NCBI GenBank assembly: GCA_002238825.1
Contig: MPNC01000005.1
Location: 1-64,000, forward strand
Direction: 5' to 3'
DNA length: 64,000 nucleotides
From: SAR202 cluster bacterium bin87
GTDB lineage: Bacteria; Chloroflexota; Dehalococcoidia; Lucifugimonadales; UBA3495
Part shown: one piece after another, positions 49,656 through 59,561 of the stretch
How the letters are laid out: each line of letters starts with the position of its first letter
How positions within the stretch are numbered: the stretch's first letter is position 1
Made by a program: the position numbers and the translations under genes
The notes under the pieces: generated by a model
Told to the model about the DNA's origin: nothing
Databases searched by the model: none
What the model saw: only the letters and a program-made list of their open reading frames with translations

Positions 49656-50885
49656 TTACAGCAGCAGGCTGACCGGGTTTTCGAGGACCCGCTTGATCTC
49701 CATGAGGAACTGCGCCGCTTCCGCGCCGTCGGCGACGCGATGGTCGGTGGAGAGGGTGGCCTTCATCATGGTGCCAACGGTGAGCTCGCCGTCTCGGACC
49801 ACGGGCTGCTGCTTGACGCTGCCCACGGCCAGGATGGCGGCGTGGGGCGGGTAGATGATGGCGGTGAAGCTCTCGACGTCGAACATGCCCATGTTGCTGA
49901 TGCTGAACGTCGTGCTGCTGTACTCCTCGTTGCGGAGGGTGCCGCTGTTGGCGCGGGCGATGAGGTCCTTGGTGGCGGACGCGATCTGCAGCAGGCTCTT
50001 GCTCTCGCAGTTGCTGACGCCGGGCAGGATCAGGCCGGACTCCAGGGCGATGGCGATGCCGATATTCATCGCGCCATGAACCTCAAGATGATCGCCGCGG
50101 AAGAACGAATTGAACTTGGGATGCTTGGCCAGGGCCAACGCGCAGGCTTTGACCATCAGGTCATTGACGCTGACCCGGTTCTCGGGGTCGGAAGCGTCGT
50201 TGACGTCGCGCCGCAGCGACATGGCGCTGCCCATGTCGACCTCGGCGGTGACGTAGAAATGCGGCGCGGTGGACTTGCTGTCAGAGGTCACCCGGGCGAT
50301 TGTCTGTCGCATGCGGCTGAGCTCGATGCGGGAGTCTGAGGGCGCGGCCACGGGTTCGGGTGTTGAGGCCGGAGCGGGGGCCGTTTCGGGGGCAGCCGCC
50401 GGAGCCGCAGCCTGGTAGTTTTCCACATCCCGTTCGGTGATGCGGCCGTTGGGACCGGAACCGGCGACCAGCGCCAAATCGATGCCGCGTTCGCGAGCAA
50501 GGCGCCTGGCGATGGGAGATGCGCGGACGCCGCCGTCTGAGGCCGGAGGTGGCGCAGCAGCCGGTTCGGGTTCGGCAGCCACCGGCGCCGGCGCCGGCAC
50601 AGCGGCCGGGCTGGGGGCTGGCGCAGCGGCTTCCGGCACTGATTCTCCGGGCTCGGTGATGATGGCGATCAACTCACCGACCGGAACGGCAACGCCCGCT
50701 TCGGCGACGATACGGCCCAGCACCCCGCCGGTGTAGGCCTCGAATTCGACCGTGGCCTTGTCGGTCTCGATGTCGGCGATAACCTCGCCGCGGTCGACGG
50801 TCTCGCCTTCCTGCTTGTACCAGCGGACGACGGTGCCTTCGCGCATATCGTATCCCATCTGGGGCATGACGACGTTGGTAGCCAC
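49656..50885 (-). CDS. 2-oxoacid dehydrogenase E2
   Basis: Lipoyl IETDKATVEFEAYTGG; PSBD ASPIARRLARERGIDLALVAGSGPNGRITERDV; STDHRVADGAEAAQFL. Confidence 0.93.
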   Translation of the reverse strand: MATNVVMPQMGYDMREGTVVRWYKQEGETVDRGEVIADIETDKATVEFEAYTGGVLGRIVAEAGVAVPVGELIAIITEPGESVPEAAAPAPSPAAVPAPAPVAAEPEPAAAPPPASDGGVRASPIARRLARERGIDLALVAGSGPNGRITERDVENYQAAAPAAAPETAPAPASTPEPVAAPSDSRIELSRMRQTIARVTSDSKSTAPHFYVTAEVDMGSAMSLRRDVNDASDPENRVSVNDLMVKACALALAKHPKFNSFFRGDHLEVHGAMNIGIAIALESGLILPGVSNCESKSLLQIASATKDLIARANSGTLRNEEYSSTTFSISNMGMFDVESFTAIIYPPHAAILAVGSVKQQPVVRDGELTVGTMMKATLSTDHRVADGAEAAQFLMEIKRVLENPVSLLL

Positions 50886-50946
50886 GATGTTCTCCTGTGG
50901 GTTTGCGGGTTTGGGGGAATCGGCGGACGGACGCTGCCGGCCAGGT

Positions 50947-51930
50947 TCAGGCGCCGTTGACCAACTTTCGCGCGGCGGCCGCGACGGTTTCCGGGCTGGG
51001 AATGGCCTGCTGCTCGAGCGGGAAAGAATAGGGCATGGGCACTTCCGCGGCAGCGACGCGGCCCACCGGGGCATCCAGGTACTCGAATGCTTCTTCCTGC
51101 ACCTGGGACACCAGCTCGCCGGCGAAACCGCCCATGCGGGTAGTCTCCTCCACCATGAGAGCCCGGTGTGTCTTCTTGACCGAGGTCACCACCGTGTCCA
51201 TGTCCAGGGGACGCAGGCAGCGTAGGTCGATCACATCGGCTTCGATGCCTTCTTTGGCGAGGATATCAGCCGCCTGAGCAGCGACCAACGCCATGCGGGA
51301 GTAGCCGCAAAGGGTGATGTCGCTGCCGGTGCGCCGGAGGTCGGCCTGGCCAATGGGGATACGGAAATCGCCGCTGTCGGGGGCCTCTCCGCGAGTGCCG
51401 TAGAGCAGAATGTGCTCCACGAACATGACCGGGTCGTTCAACTCGCGGCAGGAGCGGAACAGGCCGATGACGTCGCGGGGGGTGGAGGGGGTGACGACCG
51501 TAAGGCCGGGCACCGAGGCGTACCAGCCTTCGAAAGACTGGGAGTGGGTCGCGCCGACCGACGCTCCGGCGCCGGTCACGGTGCGGATGATGAGCGGTAT
51601 CGAGAACTGGCCGCCGGACATGTACCGGATCTTGGCGGCGTGGTTGACGATTTGGTCCATGGCCAGGAGGCTGAAGTTGATGGTCATCAACTCGACAACA
51701 GGGCGCAGGCCGGCCATAGCCGCTCCCACCCCGGCGCCGACGATGACCGATTCGGCCAGCGGGGAGTCCTTGATACGCCGCTTGCCATACTGTTCCCAGA
51801 AACCCTTGGTGACAGCGAAAGCGCCTCCGTAAGGGCCAATGTCCTCGCCCATCAGGAAGACGCGGTCATCCTGATCCAGGGCTTCTCTGAGAACCGACGA
51901 AACGGCGTCGCGATATGTGATGACCGACAT
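50947..51930 (-). CDS. 2-oxoacid dehydrogenase E1 beta
   Basis: GEDIGPYGGAFAVTKGF; KTHRALMVEETTRMGG. Confidence 0.95.
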   Translation of the reverse strand: MSVITYRDAVSSVLREALDQDDRVFLMGEDIGPYGGAFAVTKGFWEQYGKRRIKDSPLAESVIVGAGVGAAMAGLRPVVELMTINFSLLAMDQIVNHAAKIRYMSGGQFSIPLIIRTVTGAGASVGATHSQSFEGWYASVPGLTVVTPSTPRDVIGLFRSCRELNDPVMFVEHILLYGTRGEAPDSGDFRIPIGQADLRRTGSDITLCGYSRMALVAAQAADILAKEGIEADVIDLRCLRPLDMDTVVTSVKKTHRALMVEETTRMGGFAGELVSQVQEEAFEYLDAPVGRVAAAEVPMPYSFPLEQQAIPSPETVAAAARKLVNGA

Positions 51931-51960
51931 GGTGGTTCCTCTCGCCTGGGGTGGTTGGTG

Positions 51961-52968
51961 TTACGCGGGGATACCTTCAGTCGGTCGGTCGGTGTACACG
52001 TCGTCATACAGGGCGGCGGTTTCGGGCCACGGGGATGACTCGCCAAACTCAGCGGCGACGACAACTTCCTCGTCAACGCTGGCGTCGATCTCCTCGAAAT
52101 CCTCCACGGTGGCGATACCTTCGTCAGTGAGCCACTCACGGAAACGCGGGATCGGGTCCTGGCCGGCCCAGTAGTCGACCTCGTCTTCAGGGCGGTAGTT
52201 CGCCGGGTCGGCGACCGAGTGCCCACGCAGACGGTAGGTTCTGGCGACGACGAAAGCAGGGCCACTGCCGGAGCGGACCTCGGCGTTGATCTTTTGCATC
52301 AGCGTCCGCACTTCCAGCACGTCGTTGCCGTCCACCTCGTAGCGGGACATGCCGTAGGCGGCGGCCATTTCGTGCAGGGAGTCCCACATGACGAGGGTTT
52401 CCTTGGACGAGGCGCCCATGCCGTAGAGGTTGTGTTCACAGAAAAAGATGACGGGGAGGTTCCAGATGGCGGCGAGGTTCATCGCCTCGTGGAACTCGCC
52501 CTCGTTGACGGCGCCGTCACCGAAGAAGCACAGGACCACCTGGTCGTCGCCGCGGTATTGCACCGCGAGGGCCAGTCCCGCGGCGATACAGAGTTGGCCA
52601 CCGACGATGGCGTAGCCGCCCATGAAGTTCAGGTCGGAGCTGAACAGGTGCATGGAACCGCCCTTGCCCTTGCTGCAACCGGTGGCTTTGCCCATGAGTT
52701 CGGCCATGACCTCGTTGCTGGTCATGCCGCGGGCAAGGGCCTGGCCGTGGTCCCGATAGTGGGTGACGATGTAGTCGTCGGGACGCAGGGTGTTGATGGC
52801 CCCGACTGCGATAGCCTCCTCGCCGTTGTAGACGTGGAGGAAACCCTTGATGTTGCCTCGGGTGTACTGCCGCTCCGACTCCCGCTCAAACTCTCGTATG
52901 AGCTTCATTTGCCGGTAGAAACCGAGCAGGTCGGACTTGTTAAGTTCGGGGACGTCCGCTTTCAGCAT
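51961..52968 (-). CDS. 2-oxoacid dehydrogenase E1 alpha
   Basis: GGSMHLFSSDLNFMGGYAIVGGQLCIAAGLAL; FFGDGAVNEGEFHEAMNLA. Confidence 0.95.
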   Translation of the reverse strand: MLKADVPELNKSDLLGFYRQMKLIREFERESERQYTRGNIKGFLHVYNGEEAIAVGAINTLRPDDYIVTHYRDHGQALARGMTSNEVMAELMGKATGCSKGKGGSMHLFSSDLNFMGGYAIVGGQLCIAAGLALAVQYRGDDQVVLCFFGDGAVNEGEFHEAMNLAAIWNLPVIFFCEHNLYGMGASSKETLVMWDSLHEMAAAYGMSRYEVDGNDVLEVRTLMQKINAEVRSGSGPAFVVARTYRLRGHSVADPANYRPEDEVDYWAGQDPIPRFREWLTDEGIATVEDFEEIDASVDEEVVVAAEFGESSPWPETAALYDDVYTDRPTEGIPA

Positions 52969-53030
52969 ATCCCTTCCTCAATGGCAGATTTGAGGCGCCG
53001 CCGTAACGAAGGCGACGTCCATGAGCCGGA

Positions 53031-54431
53031 CTACATATGCAGGGCGCGGCCCTCAGCGTCGAGGGCGGCTTCGTGCACCATTTCGGCGACGCTGGGGTGG
53101 GCATGAACCGCCCAGCCCAATTCCAAGGTGGTGCCTTCCAACAGGTGGGTCATCTGCAACTCCGCCAGGAGTTCGGTGACCTCGGGGCCGCACATGTGGC
53201 CTCCAAGGATCTCGCCATAGTTGGCGTCGATGACCAGTTTGACCATGCCGTCGTTTTCGCCCATGGCGACCGCTTTGCCGCTGGCCTGAACGTTGAACCG
53301 CCCGATCTTAACCTCGTAGCCCTGTTCAATGGCCTGGGCCTCGGTGAGCCCGAAAGAGGCCACCTGGGGATGGCAGTAAGTGGCGCGAGGCATGAAGGTG
53401 TAGTCCAGCGGCTGGGTCTCTTCGCCAGCGATTGATTCCACAGCCGTGACGCCCTGGGCGGACGCGACGTGGGCCAGGGCCAACTTGCCGGTGACGTCGC
53501 CCACGGCGTAGATGCCGGGAACGTTGGTGGCCATCTTATCGTCAATGACGACGTACCCCCGTTCGGTGGCAACCCCAACGGTTTCAAGTCCCAGGTCCTC
53601 GGTGTTGGGCAACACGCCGATGGCGACCAGCACCTTGTCAAACCGGGCGGTCTCGGCCACGCCGTCCTTGTCAATGGTCAGCGTCACGCCACTGGCGTCA
53701 GCCTGGGCATTGGTCACGCCGGCTCCGGTGATCATCTTGATGCCGTGGCGATTGAACGCCCGCTCCAGTTGCTGGCAGATTTCCTCGTCCTCGTTGGGCA
53801 CGATATGGGGCAGCAGTTCGATGACCGTGACCTCGGCTCCATACATGCGGTAGATGTACGCAAACTCGACGCCGATCGCTCCGCCGCCGACGATGGCAAT
53901 CGAACCGGGCACATCCTCGGCAACTATGCTCTCACGGCTGGTGATGATGCGCTCGCCGTCTACCGGAAGCGGAGGAATGCTTCGAGGGCGCGCGCCGGTG
54001 GCGATAATGATGTTGCGGGCGGAGATCCGCGAGGTCTGACCGTCCGGTCCGGTGATCTCGACCTGGTTGGGCGCAACGATGCGGGCGGTTCCCGAGATGC
54101 TGTCGACGCCGTTCTTGCGGAGCAGGAAATCGACACCGCGGGTCATGCGGTCGACGACCTGGCGGCTGCGCTTCATCGCGACGCTGTAGTCAGCGCGGAA
54201 GTTGTCGAACTGCAGCCCGAACTGGTCGGCGCGGTGGACGTAGGAGACGATCTCGGCGTTCTTGAGCAGGGCTTTTGAAGGGATGCAGCCCCAATTGAGG
54301 CAGACACCGCCCAGCGCTTCTTTCTCGATGAGGCAGCATTTGAGGCCCAATTGACCGGCTCGGATGCCGGCAACATAGCCGCCGGGCCCGCCGCCAATTA
54401 CTGCTACGTCATACTCCGAGACGGTCGTCAT
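53031..54431 (-). CDS. lpdA: Dihydrolipoamide dehydrogenase E3
   Basis: GGPGGYVAGIRAGQLG; GGVCLNWGCIPSKALL; HAHPSVAEMVHEA. Confidence 0.96.
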   Translation of the reverse strand: MTTVSEYDVAVIGGGPGGYVAGIRAGQLGLKCCLIEKEALGGVCLNWGCIPSKALLKNAEIVSYVHRADQFGLQFDNFRADYSVAMKRSRQVVDRMTRGVDFLLRKNGVDSISGTARIVAPNQVEITGPDGQTSRISARNIIIATGARPRSIPPLPVDGERIITSRESIVAEDVPGSIAIVGGGAIGVEFAYIYRMYGAEVTVIELLPHIVPNEDEEICQQLERAFNRHGIKMITGAGVTNAQADASGVTLTIDKDGVAETARFDKVLVAIGVLPNTEDLGLETVGVATERGYVVIDDKMATNVPGIYAVGDVTGKLALAHVASAQGVTAVESIAGEETQPLDYTFMPRATYCHPQVASFGLTEAQAIEQGYEVKIGRFNVQASGKAVAMGENDGMVKLVIDANYGEILGGHMCGPEVTELLAELQMTHLLEGTTLELGWAVHAHPSVAEMVHEAALDAEGRALHM

Positions 54432-54730
54432 TGATCTTTCCGGACAGGTGGATTATTCGAGCGTAACGCCCCCTGCATACGGCTGGCGCCGGTAGCGCGG
54501 GGCTGCGCGCGGACTTTGGCATTATAGCGGCGGCGGTTAGGTGCGGCAAGGCGACACGACGGAAACGCAGAGCTTGTACTAAGTCCCTCCTCCCGTTCGT
54601 GGTGAGTTCGTCGAACCACGACCCCGGCAACGGCGGCATCCATCGACAGGCTCCGGATGATTCGACAGCCTCAGGATGGGCGGAAACCAAAGAAGTCCAT
54701 TACTTTGCACAGGCCCTAACCGAAACGAAC

Positions 54731-54758
54731 TCCGCCCCCGGTCGGGACCGGGGGCGGA
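54731..54758 (-). terminator. Strong hairpin downstream of Sec-FTR gene
   Basis: TCCGCCCCCGGT-cggg-ACCGGGGGCGGA, 12-bp perfect stem. Confidence 0.7.
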
Positions 54759-54804
54759 AGGTTCACAGCCGGATCGCACCGGCAAGGCCTGATGTTTGAC
54801 GGGC

Positions 54805-55230
54805 TCAGGAAGGACGTTCCCTGCGCTCGATCTCGCGTTCCTCAGCCTTGTGGCGCAACGGGCGACCCTTGTCCGGTGTGGGATCCTTCACCTCGCCGTA
54901 AATGGCGCGGCCTTCGTGGTCTTCGGGGAGATGTTCGGTGATGGGCAGACCTGCCTCATTCACGAACAGCAGTCAATGGCAGTACTTGTAGATCTGCATA
55001 TCGTCGCAGGCACAGATCCAAGTGCGGTGCTTGACCTCCTCCGTCTTGTCCGGATAGAAACGACAGGGGCAGAGCGGGCGGCCGATCTCGTCGACGTTCT
55101 GGGCCAAGCCCAGAATCACGGCTTCGGCCACACCCTCTTCCGGATGCGTGAATGTGCCTGATTTGTTGCAGTATCGCTCTACGAACAGGCGCATCCTTTC
55201 GATTGATTTTTCGCTGGGCTGATCAGCCAA
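54805..55230 (-). CDS. Ferredoxin:thioredoxin reductase catalytic-like selenoprotein, UGA=Sec at 54973-54975
   Basis: CPC-X16-CAC-X8-CH-UGA, then LLFVNEAGLPITEHLPEDHEGRAIYGEVKDPTPDKGRPLRHKAEEREIERRERPS to TGA at 54805-54807. TTG start at 55230 with GGAGG 6 nt upstream. Confidence 0.9.
54933..54967 (-). promoter_or_regulatory. Bacterial-type SECIS-like hairpin
   Basis: mRNA GUUCG-UG-a-AUG-a-GGCA[GGUC]UGCC-CAU-CA-c-CGAAC; starts 5 nt after UGA; GGUC loop 21 nt after UGA. Confidence 0.85.
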
Positions 55231-55624
55231 TTGGATCCTCCTCAATTATGCGTCGGTGCGGCGGCCAATCTCGGGATTGGCGGTATGGCTGTTGGGTCAA
55301 TGGTATTCGCATCTACGAATTTCTGCAATGCAGGCCGCAGGCGCTCGGGCCCGGAGGGCGCAGCTTCGCCCGCACTAGACCACATTGGGGCGCTTCGGCC
55401 GGAACGCCAGTTTTTGGGAACTCACGCGTACCCAGTTTCGCTGGAACTTTCTTGCGAACCAAGCGCTGCAATCTCGTTGGGACGAGGGACGCAGCTGCGG
55501 GAAGGAGATCGGTACGTTGCTTCACGCCTCGCGATGACAAAATGGGTACGTGTGAGGTTTGACGAAATGGTGGGGTGTCCGGCGTTCTGTTAGAATGGTC
55601 GAACCTCCCTGGAGACTGAGCAAC

Positions 55625-55819
55625 ATGCGCATTGCGGGACTTGGCCTGACCGAACTACTGATCATCCTACTGGTGGTGCTGCTGATATTTGGCGCCTCCC
55701 GGTTGCCGGGCGTCGGTTCCGCGCTGGGCAAAGGAATACGATCCTTCAAGACCTCGGTGACCGGGGAGGACGACAAGCCGACGGCGGACCGTAGCCCCAC
55801 GGAGGAGCCACGCCCGTAA
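55625..55819 (+). CDS. tatA: Twin-arginine translocase TatA/E
   Basis: LTELLIILLVVLLIFGASRLPGVGSALGKGIRSFK. Confidence 0.93.
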   Translation: MRIAGLGLTELLIILLVVLLIFGASRLPGVGSALGKGIRSFKTSVTGEDDKPTADRSPTEEPRP

Positions 55820-55848
55820 GCGTCGCAAGAACACCAGCCGAACAAAAC

Positions 55849-55875
55849 GGGCTCGCTTTAGGCGAGCCCATTTTG
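55849..55875. terminator. Bidirectional terminator between tatA and tatC
   Basis: GGGCTCGC-tttag-GCGAGCCC ATTTTG. Confidence 0.85.
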
Positions 55876-55882
55876 TTGTCCG

Positions 55883-56722
55883 TTACTCGCTGGCGGGTTC
55901 GGCGTTCAAAGCCGAGTGCGCCCGGTTGCGCCGTCCGGCCAGACGGGCGAGCAATACGCCAACCTCGTACAGCACGATCAGCGGACCGGCGACGATGGCC
56001 TGGTTCAACGGGTCGATGGTGGGCGTAATCGCCGCCGCGATCACAAAGGCGATGACCAGCCAAAACCGCCGGAAGCGAGCGAAGGTGCGGGCGTTGACCA
56101 CCCCCAGGACGGCCAGCACGTACATGATCAGGGGCGTCTCAAAGGACAATCCGAGCCAGAAGAGCAGCCGGATCATGATGTTCACGAGGTTACTGATGCG
56201 GATGAGAGGATCCGCAACCTCGCTGCCGAACCCGATGAGGAAGCTGAGGGCCGGCGGTATCATCACGAAGTAGCCGAACGCCATGCCGGCGACAAAAGCC
56301 AGCAACGCGGCGGGCAGGAACGAAAAGAGGATTTTACGCTCCCGGGGCGTCAATCCCGGGGCAACGAAGCGAATCGCGTTGTACAGGATCACGGGCAGGG
56401 CCAGAACGAAGCCACCCACGAGCGAGAGCCGGACGGTGATGCTCAGAAACTCGGTGACCTCGGTGCGAACGGGTTTGAACCCAGCCGTCTGTTCAGCTGA
56501 GGCGGCGGACTTGAATACACCGAGGTTGAAGTCCTGGTAAAAGCGGAGCGGGTTGACGCTGTCGGTGGTCGCCGCATGCTGCGCGGGCCACAACAGAACT
56601 CCGTAAATTTCCTGGTAGAAGTAGAAGCAAACCGCCGTGCCGACGAGCAGGGCGATCACGCAGGCCAGCGCGCGGGAACGCAGTTCGCGGAAATGCTCCC
56701 GCAACGGCATCGACTGACTCAT
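55883..56722 (-). CDS. tatC: Twin-arginine translocase TatC
   Basis: MPLREHFRELRSRALACV; six TM segments. Confidence 0.93.
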   Translation of the reverse strand: MSQSMPLREHFRELRSRALACVIALLVGTAVCFYFYQEIYGVLLWPAQHAATTDSVNPLRFYQDFNLGVFKSAASAEQTAGFKPVRTEVTEFLSITVRLSLVGGFVLALPVILYNAIRFVAPGLTPRERKILFSFLPAALLAFVAGMAFGYFVMIPPALSFLIGFGSEVADPLIRISNLVNIMIRLLFWLGLSFETPLIMYVLAVLGVVNARTFARFRRFWLVIAFVIAAAITPTIDPLNQAIVAGPLIVLYEVGVLLARLAGRRNRAHSALNAEPASE

Positions 56723-56733
56723 CGGGAGCGGGT

Positions 56734-57045
56734 CTAACGTTGGTCCGAAGGCTGGGAAGCGGTTGGGTTGTCAGCGTCGTCGTTTTGGGCCGCCAGGTGA
56801 GGCGGCGGAGGCACCGGATCAGTGGGCGGCGACGGTTGGGGCGATGGACTTGCGCTATCACCGGCGCGTCCACCGCGCTCATCAAGCGAGGCGGCATCCA
56901 TGATGTCGGTGAAGGTTCGACGGGCCTCGCGGGTCATGCGTCCGATGGTGCGGGCCACTTCGACGGTTTTGCCGGGGCCGAGGGCGATGAGGGCCACGGT
57001 CAAAATGACCAAGAGCTCCAGGGTGCCGATACCAAAGAAGTTCAC
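56734..57045 (-). CDS. TatA/TatB family protein
   Basis: MNFFGIGTLELLVILTVALIALGPGKTVEVARTIG. Confidence 0.88.
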   Translation of the reverse strand: MNFFGIGTLELLVILTVALIALGPGKTVEVARTIGRMTREARRTFTDIMDAASLDERGGRAGDSASPSPQPSPPTDPVPPPPHLAAQNDDADNPTASQPSDQR

Positions 57046-57064
57046 GGTAGCGTGTCCGCCGCGA

Positions 57065-58927
57065 TCAAGAGCAGGCCGGGCGCAGGGAGCAAGGCACGGT
57101 GCATCCCGCGGGTACCACCATCGAGGCGCGATCAGGCATCACGCAGCCCATCTCGGCCAGGGTGTCCACCACTCGACAGGCGGGCAACCCCATCACGTTG
57201 GAGTAGCAGCCCGACAGCAGGGAGGCGGGCCGGAAGTCCGTATCCTGGATGGCGTATGCGCCCGCCTTGTCCATCGGGGTTCCGCTGGCGATGGACGCCT
57301 CCATCTCCGCGTCCGTGAAGTCCCGCATCTGAACGTCGGCGGCGTTGGAGTCGGTAATGCAGCGCCCGGTGGCCGCATCGTAAACGGTGAACCCGGTGAT
57401 CACCTGATGCGTCGTTCCGCGCAGCCGGCGGAGCATGGAGCGAGCCTCGGCGGCGTCAGCGGGTTTGGCGATGGACTCGCCATCAAGTACCACCGTACTG
57501 TCGGCGGCTATGTAGTATCCGGACTGCGGGGATTCGGTGTCGGCCACCGCCAGCGCTTTCTCTCGCGACAGCCGGCGCACCATGTGCTGAGGGGTCTCGC
57601 CAGGCTCCGGGTCTTCAGGTATGTCAGAGGGCGCGACGCGGAATTCGATGCCCAGTCCAGACAGTAACTCTCGGCGCCGGGGAGACGCGGATGCAAGCAC
57701 GATTTCCGCAGTAGCCAGTTTCGCCACCAGGGTCACGACGCATTCCACGTGATGGGTTTGCGGAAACATGTCCACGGGCTGAATCGCCTCAATTCGATAG
57801 CCCCGGCTCAGCGTGCGCAAATCCCGGGCCAAAGACTCGGGGTTGCAGGACACATACGCGATGCGGCGCGGTCGCTGGGTCAGCAGAGCGTTGAGAACCG
57901 CCGGCTGACATCCGGAACGGGACGGGTCGAGGATCACCGCATCGGGCGCGAGTTCCATGTCCGGAAGCACCTTTTCGACTTTGCCGGTGACCAATTGAAT
58001 ATTGGCGTGGCCGGACGCGTTCACCTCGGCATCGGAGATGGCCGCCGTAGATTCTTCAACGGCAATGACGAGACGAGCCCAGGGGGCCAGCAGGACCGCG
58101 AAGGTTCCGACGCCGGCGTAGGCATCGACAACAACCTCTTCACCGGTAAGTTGCAGCGCGTCCTTGACCAACTCGGCCAATTGCGCCGCCTGCCACACGT
58201 TTACCTGGAAAAACGACGGCGACGCCACCCGGAACTCCTGACCGGCGACGGATTCGCGGTAGGTTTTCTGTCCCGTGGGGATGGGGACCTCGGGACTCTT
58301 GAGCGTGGGCTGGACGAGGTAATCGCCGGTGTCGGGGGAACGCCGGATCGCCAGTTGCGATGTTTCGGCGCAACGTCCCTGCAATTGGGCGAGAATGTCG
58401 TTGATGCCGTCGTCCATCAGCATGCACCGATCGATGCGCACGAAGCGGCGGCGCTCCCGATGGGTGAACCCGAGGCTGCCGCTCTCGCGCCAGATGTTGA
58501 ACCGGGCGTGGTTGCGGTAATTAAACCGGCGCGGCGACGCCAGGGTGGGCCGGACGTCCGGGGAGTGAAAATTCCCCACCCGCTCCAAGGCATCGCGCAC
58601 GATGTCCGTTTTGACCTCCAGTTGCGCGTCATAGTCGACGTGCTGCCACTGACAGCCGGTGCATTGGCCAAAGTATTCGCAGGGCGGTTCGACCCGGAGT
58701 TGCGACGGAGTGATTACCCGAGTCACCTGGGCGGCAATATATTTCCGGCGAACGGCGACGATTTCGGCCTCGACCCGCTCGTCGGGAATGCCGCCGAAAA
58801 CGAAAACGTCGTACCCGGCGTGGGAGGCCATGGCCTCGCCGAGCCGACCCCACGAGTGAAGGTCCAGCTCGACCACATCGCCGCGTTGAACTGGGACCGA
58901 TTCGTTGACGGGAGCGTTCGAAGTCAC
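57065..58927 (-). CDS. RlmD/TrmA-type RNA uracil-5 methyltransferase fused to Maf-type nucleotide pyrophosphatase
   Basis: CEYFGQCTGCQWQHVDY; DAYAGVGTFAVLLA; YVSCNPESLARDL; then Maf LASASPRRRELLSGLGIEF; AADSTVVLDGESIAKP. Confidence 0.9.
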   Translation of the reverse strand: MTSNAPVNESVPVQRGDVVELDLHSWGRLGEAMASHAGYDVFVFGGIPDERVEAEIVAVRRKYIAAQVTRVITPSQLRVEPPCEYFGQCTGCQWQHVDYDAQLEVKTDIVRDALERVGNFHSPDVRPTLASPRRFNYRNHARFNIWRESGSLGFTHRERRRFVRIDRCMLMDDGINDILAQLQGRCAETSQLAIRRSPDTGDYLVQPTLKSPEVPIPTGQKTYRESVAGQEFRVASPSFFQVNVWQAAQLAELVKDALQLTGEEVVVDAYAGVGTFAVLLAPWARLVIAVEESTAAISDAEVNASGHANIQLVTGKVEKVLPDMELAPDAVILDPSRSGCQPAVLNALLTQRPRRIAYVSCNPESLARDLRTLSRGYRIEAIQPVDMFPQTHHVECVVTLVAKLATAEIVLASASPRRRELLSGLGIEFRVAPSDIPEDPEPGETPQHMVRRLSREKALAVADTESPQSGYYIAADSTVVLDGESIAKPADAAEARSMLRRLRGTTHQVITGFTVYDAATGRCITDSNAADVQMRDFTDAEMEASIASGTPMDKAGAYAIQDTDFRPASLLSGCYSNVMGLPACRVVDTLAEMGCVMPDRASMVVPAGCTVPCSLRPACS

Positions 58928-59220
58928 GGGAAATATACTAACATTTATCGGGGTCGTGGGCCCGTCCAGGCCGCGCGTCGACGGTGGGGAGTGATCGTAC
59001 CGCCGCGCGCCCCCGCCCAACCGCGGCTCCGTCGAAACGGAGATCTCCATCCCGCCGAACGGATTGGAATCAGAGCCAGGGCAGGCCTTGGGGCGAACCG
59101 AGTTCGGTTGACCGCCCCACAGGCGGGGTATAATATTGCCAACATCCCGGCCGGCTAACGTGACGGCGGATGCTGTTTGCGGTTACGGCTACATAGCGAT
59201 TCAGTCTGGAGGAATTAGAA

Positions 59221-59549
59221 TGCCCGAACCAATCGAAGTGAACGGAGAGAACTGGCAAAACATCGTGATGGACTCGGATCTGCCGGTGATGGTGGACTTC
59301 TGGGCAGAATGGTGCGGGCCCTGCAAGATGATCGCTCCCGCTGTGCACGACTTGGCGCTGGAGTATGAAGGCAAGCTCAATGTGGCCAAGCTGGACGTGG
59401 ACAACGCGGGGGAAATCGCGGCGCAGTACGGCATCCGCAGCATTCCGGCCCTGATTTTCTTCAAGAACGGACAACCGGTCGACCAGGTGGTTGGCGCGCA
59501 GCCCAAGCCGGCGCTGAAGCGCAAGATCGACGCAGTGCTGGAGAGCTAG
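59221..59549 (+). CDS. trxA: Thioredoxin
   Basis: VMVDFWAEWCGPCKMIAP; YGIRSIPALIFFKNGQPVDQVVGA; GGAGGAATT upstream. Confidence 0.96.
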
Positions 59550-59561
59550 TCCGGTCAGCTT

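Noticed and set aside
54973-55245. Treating the FTR ORF as a complete 90-aa protein or a nonsense pseudogene
   Set aside because: Same frame continues 55 codons with FTR-like sequence, the TGA is exactly at the CHC redox position, a SECIS-like hairpin follows, and tRNA-Sec is present.
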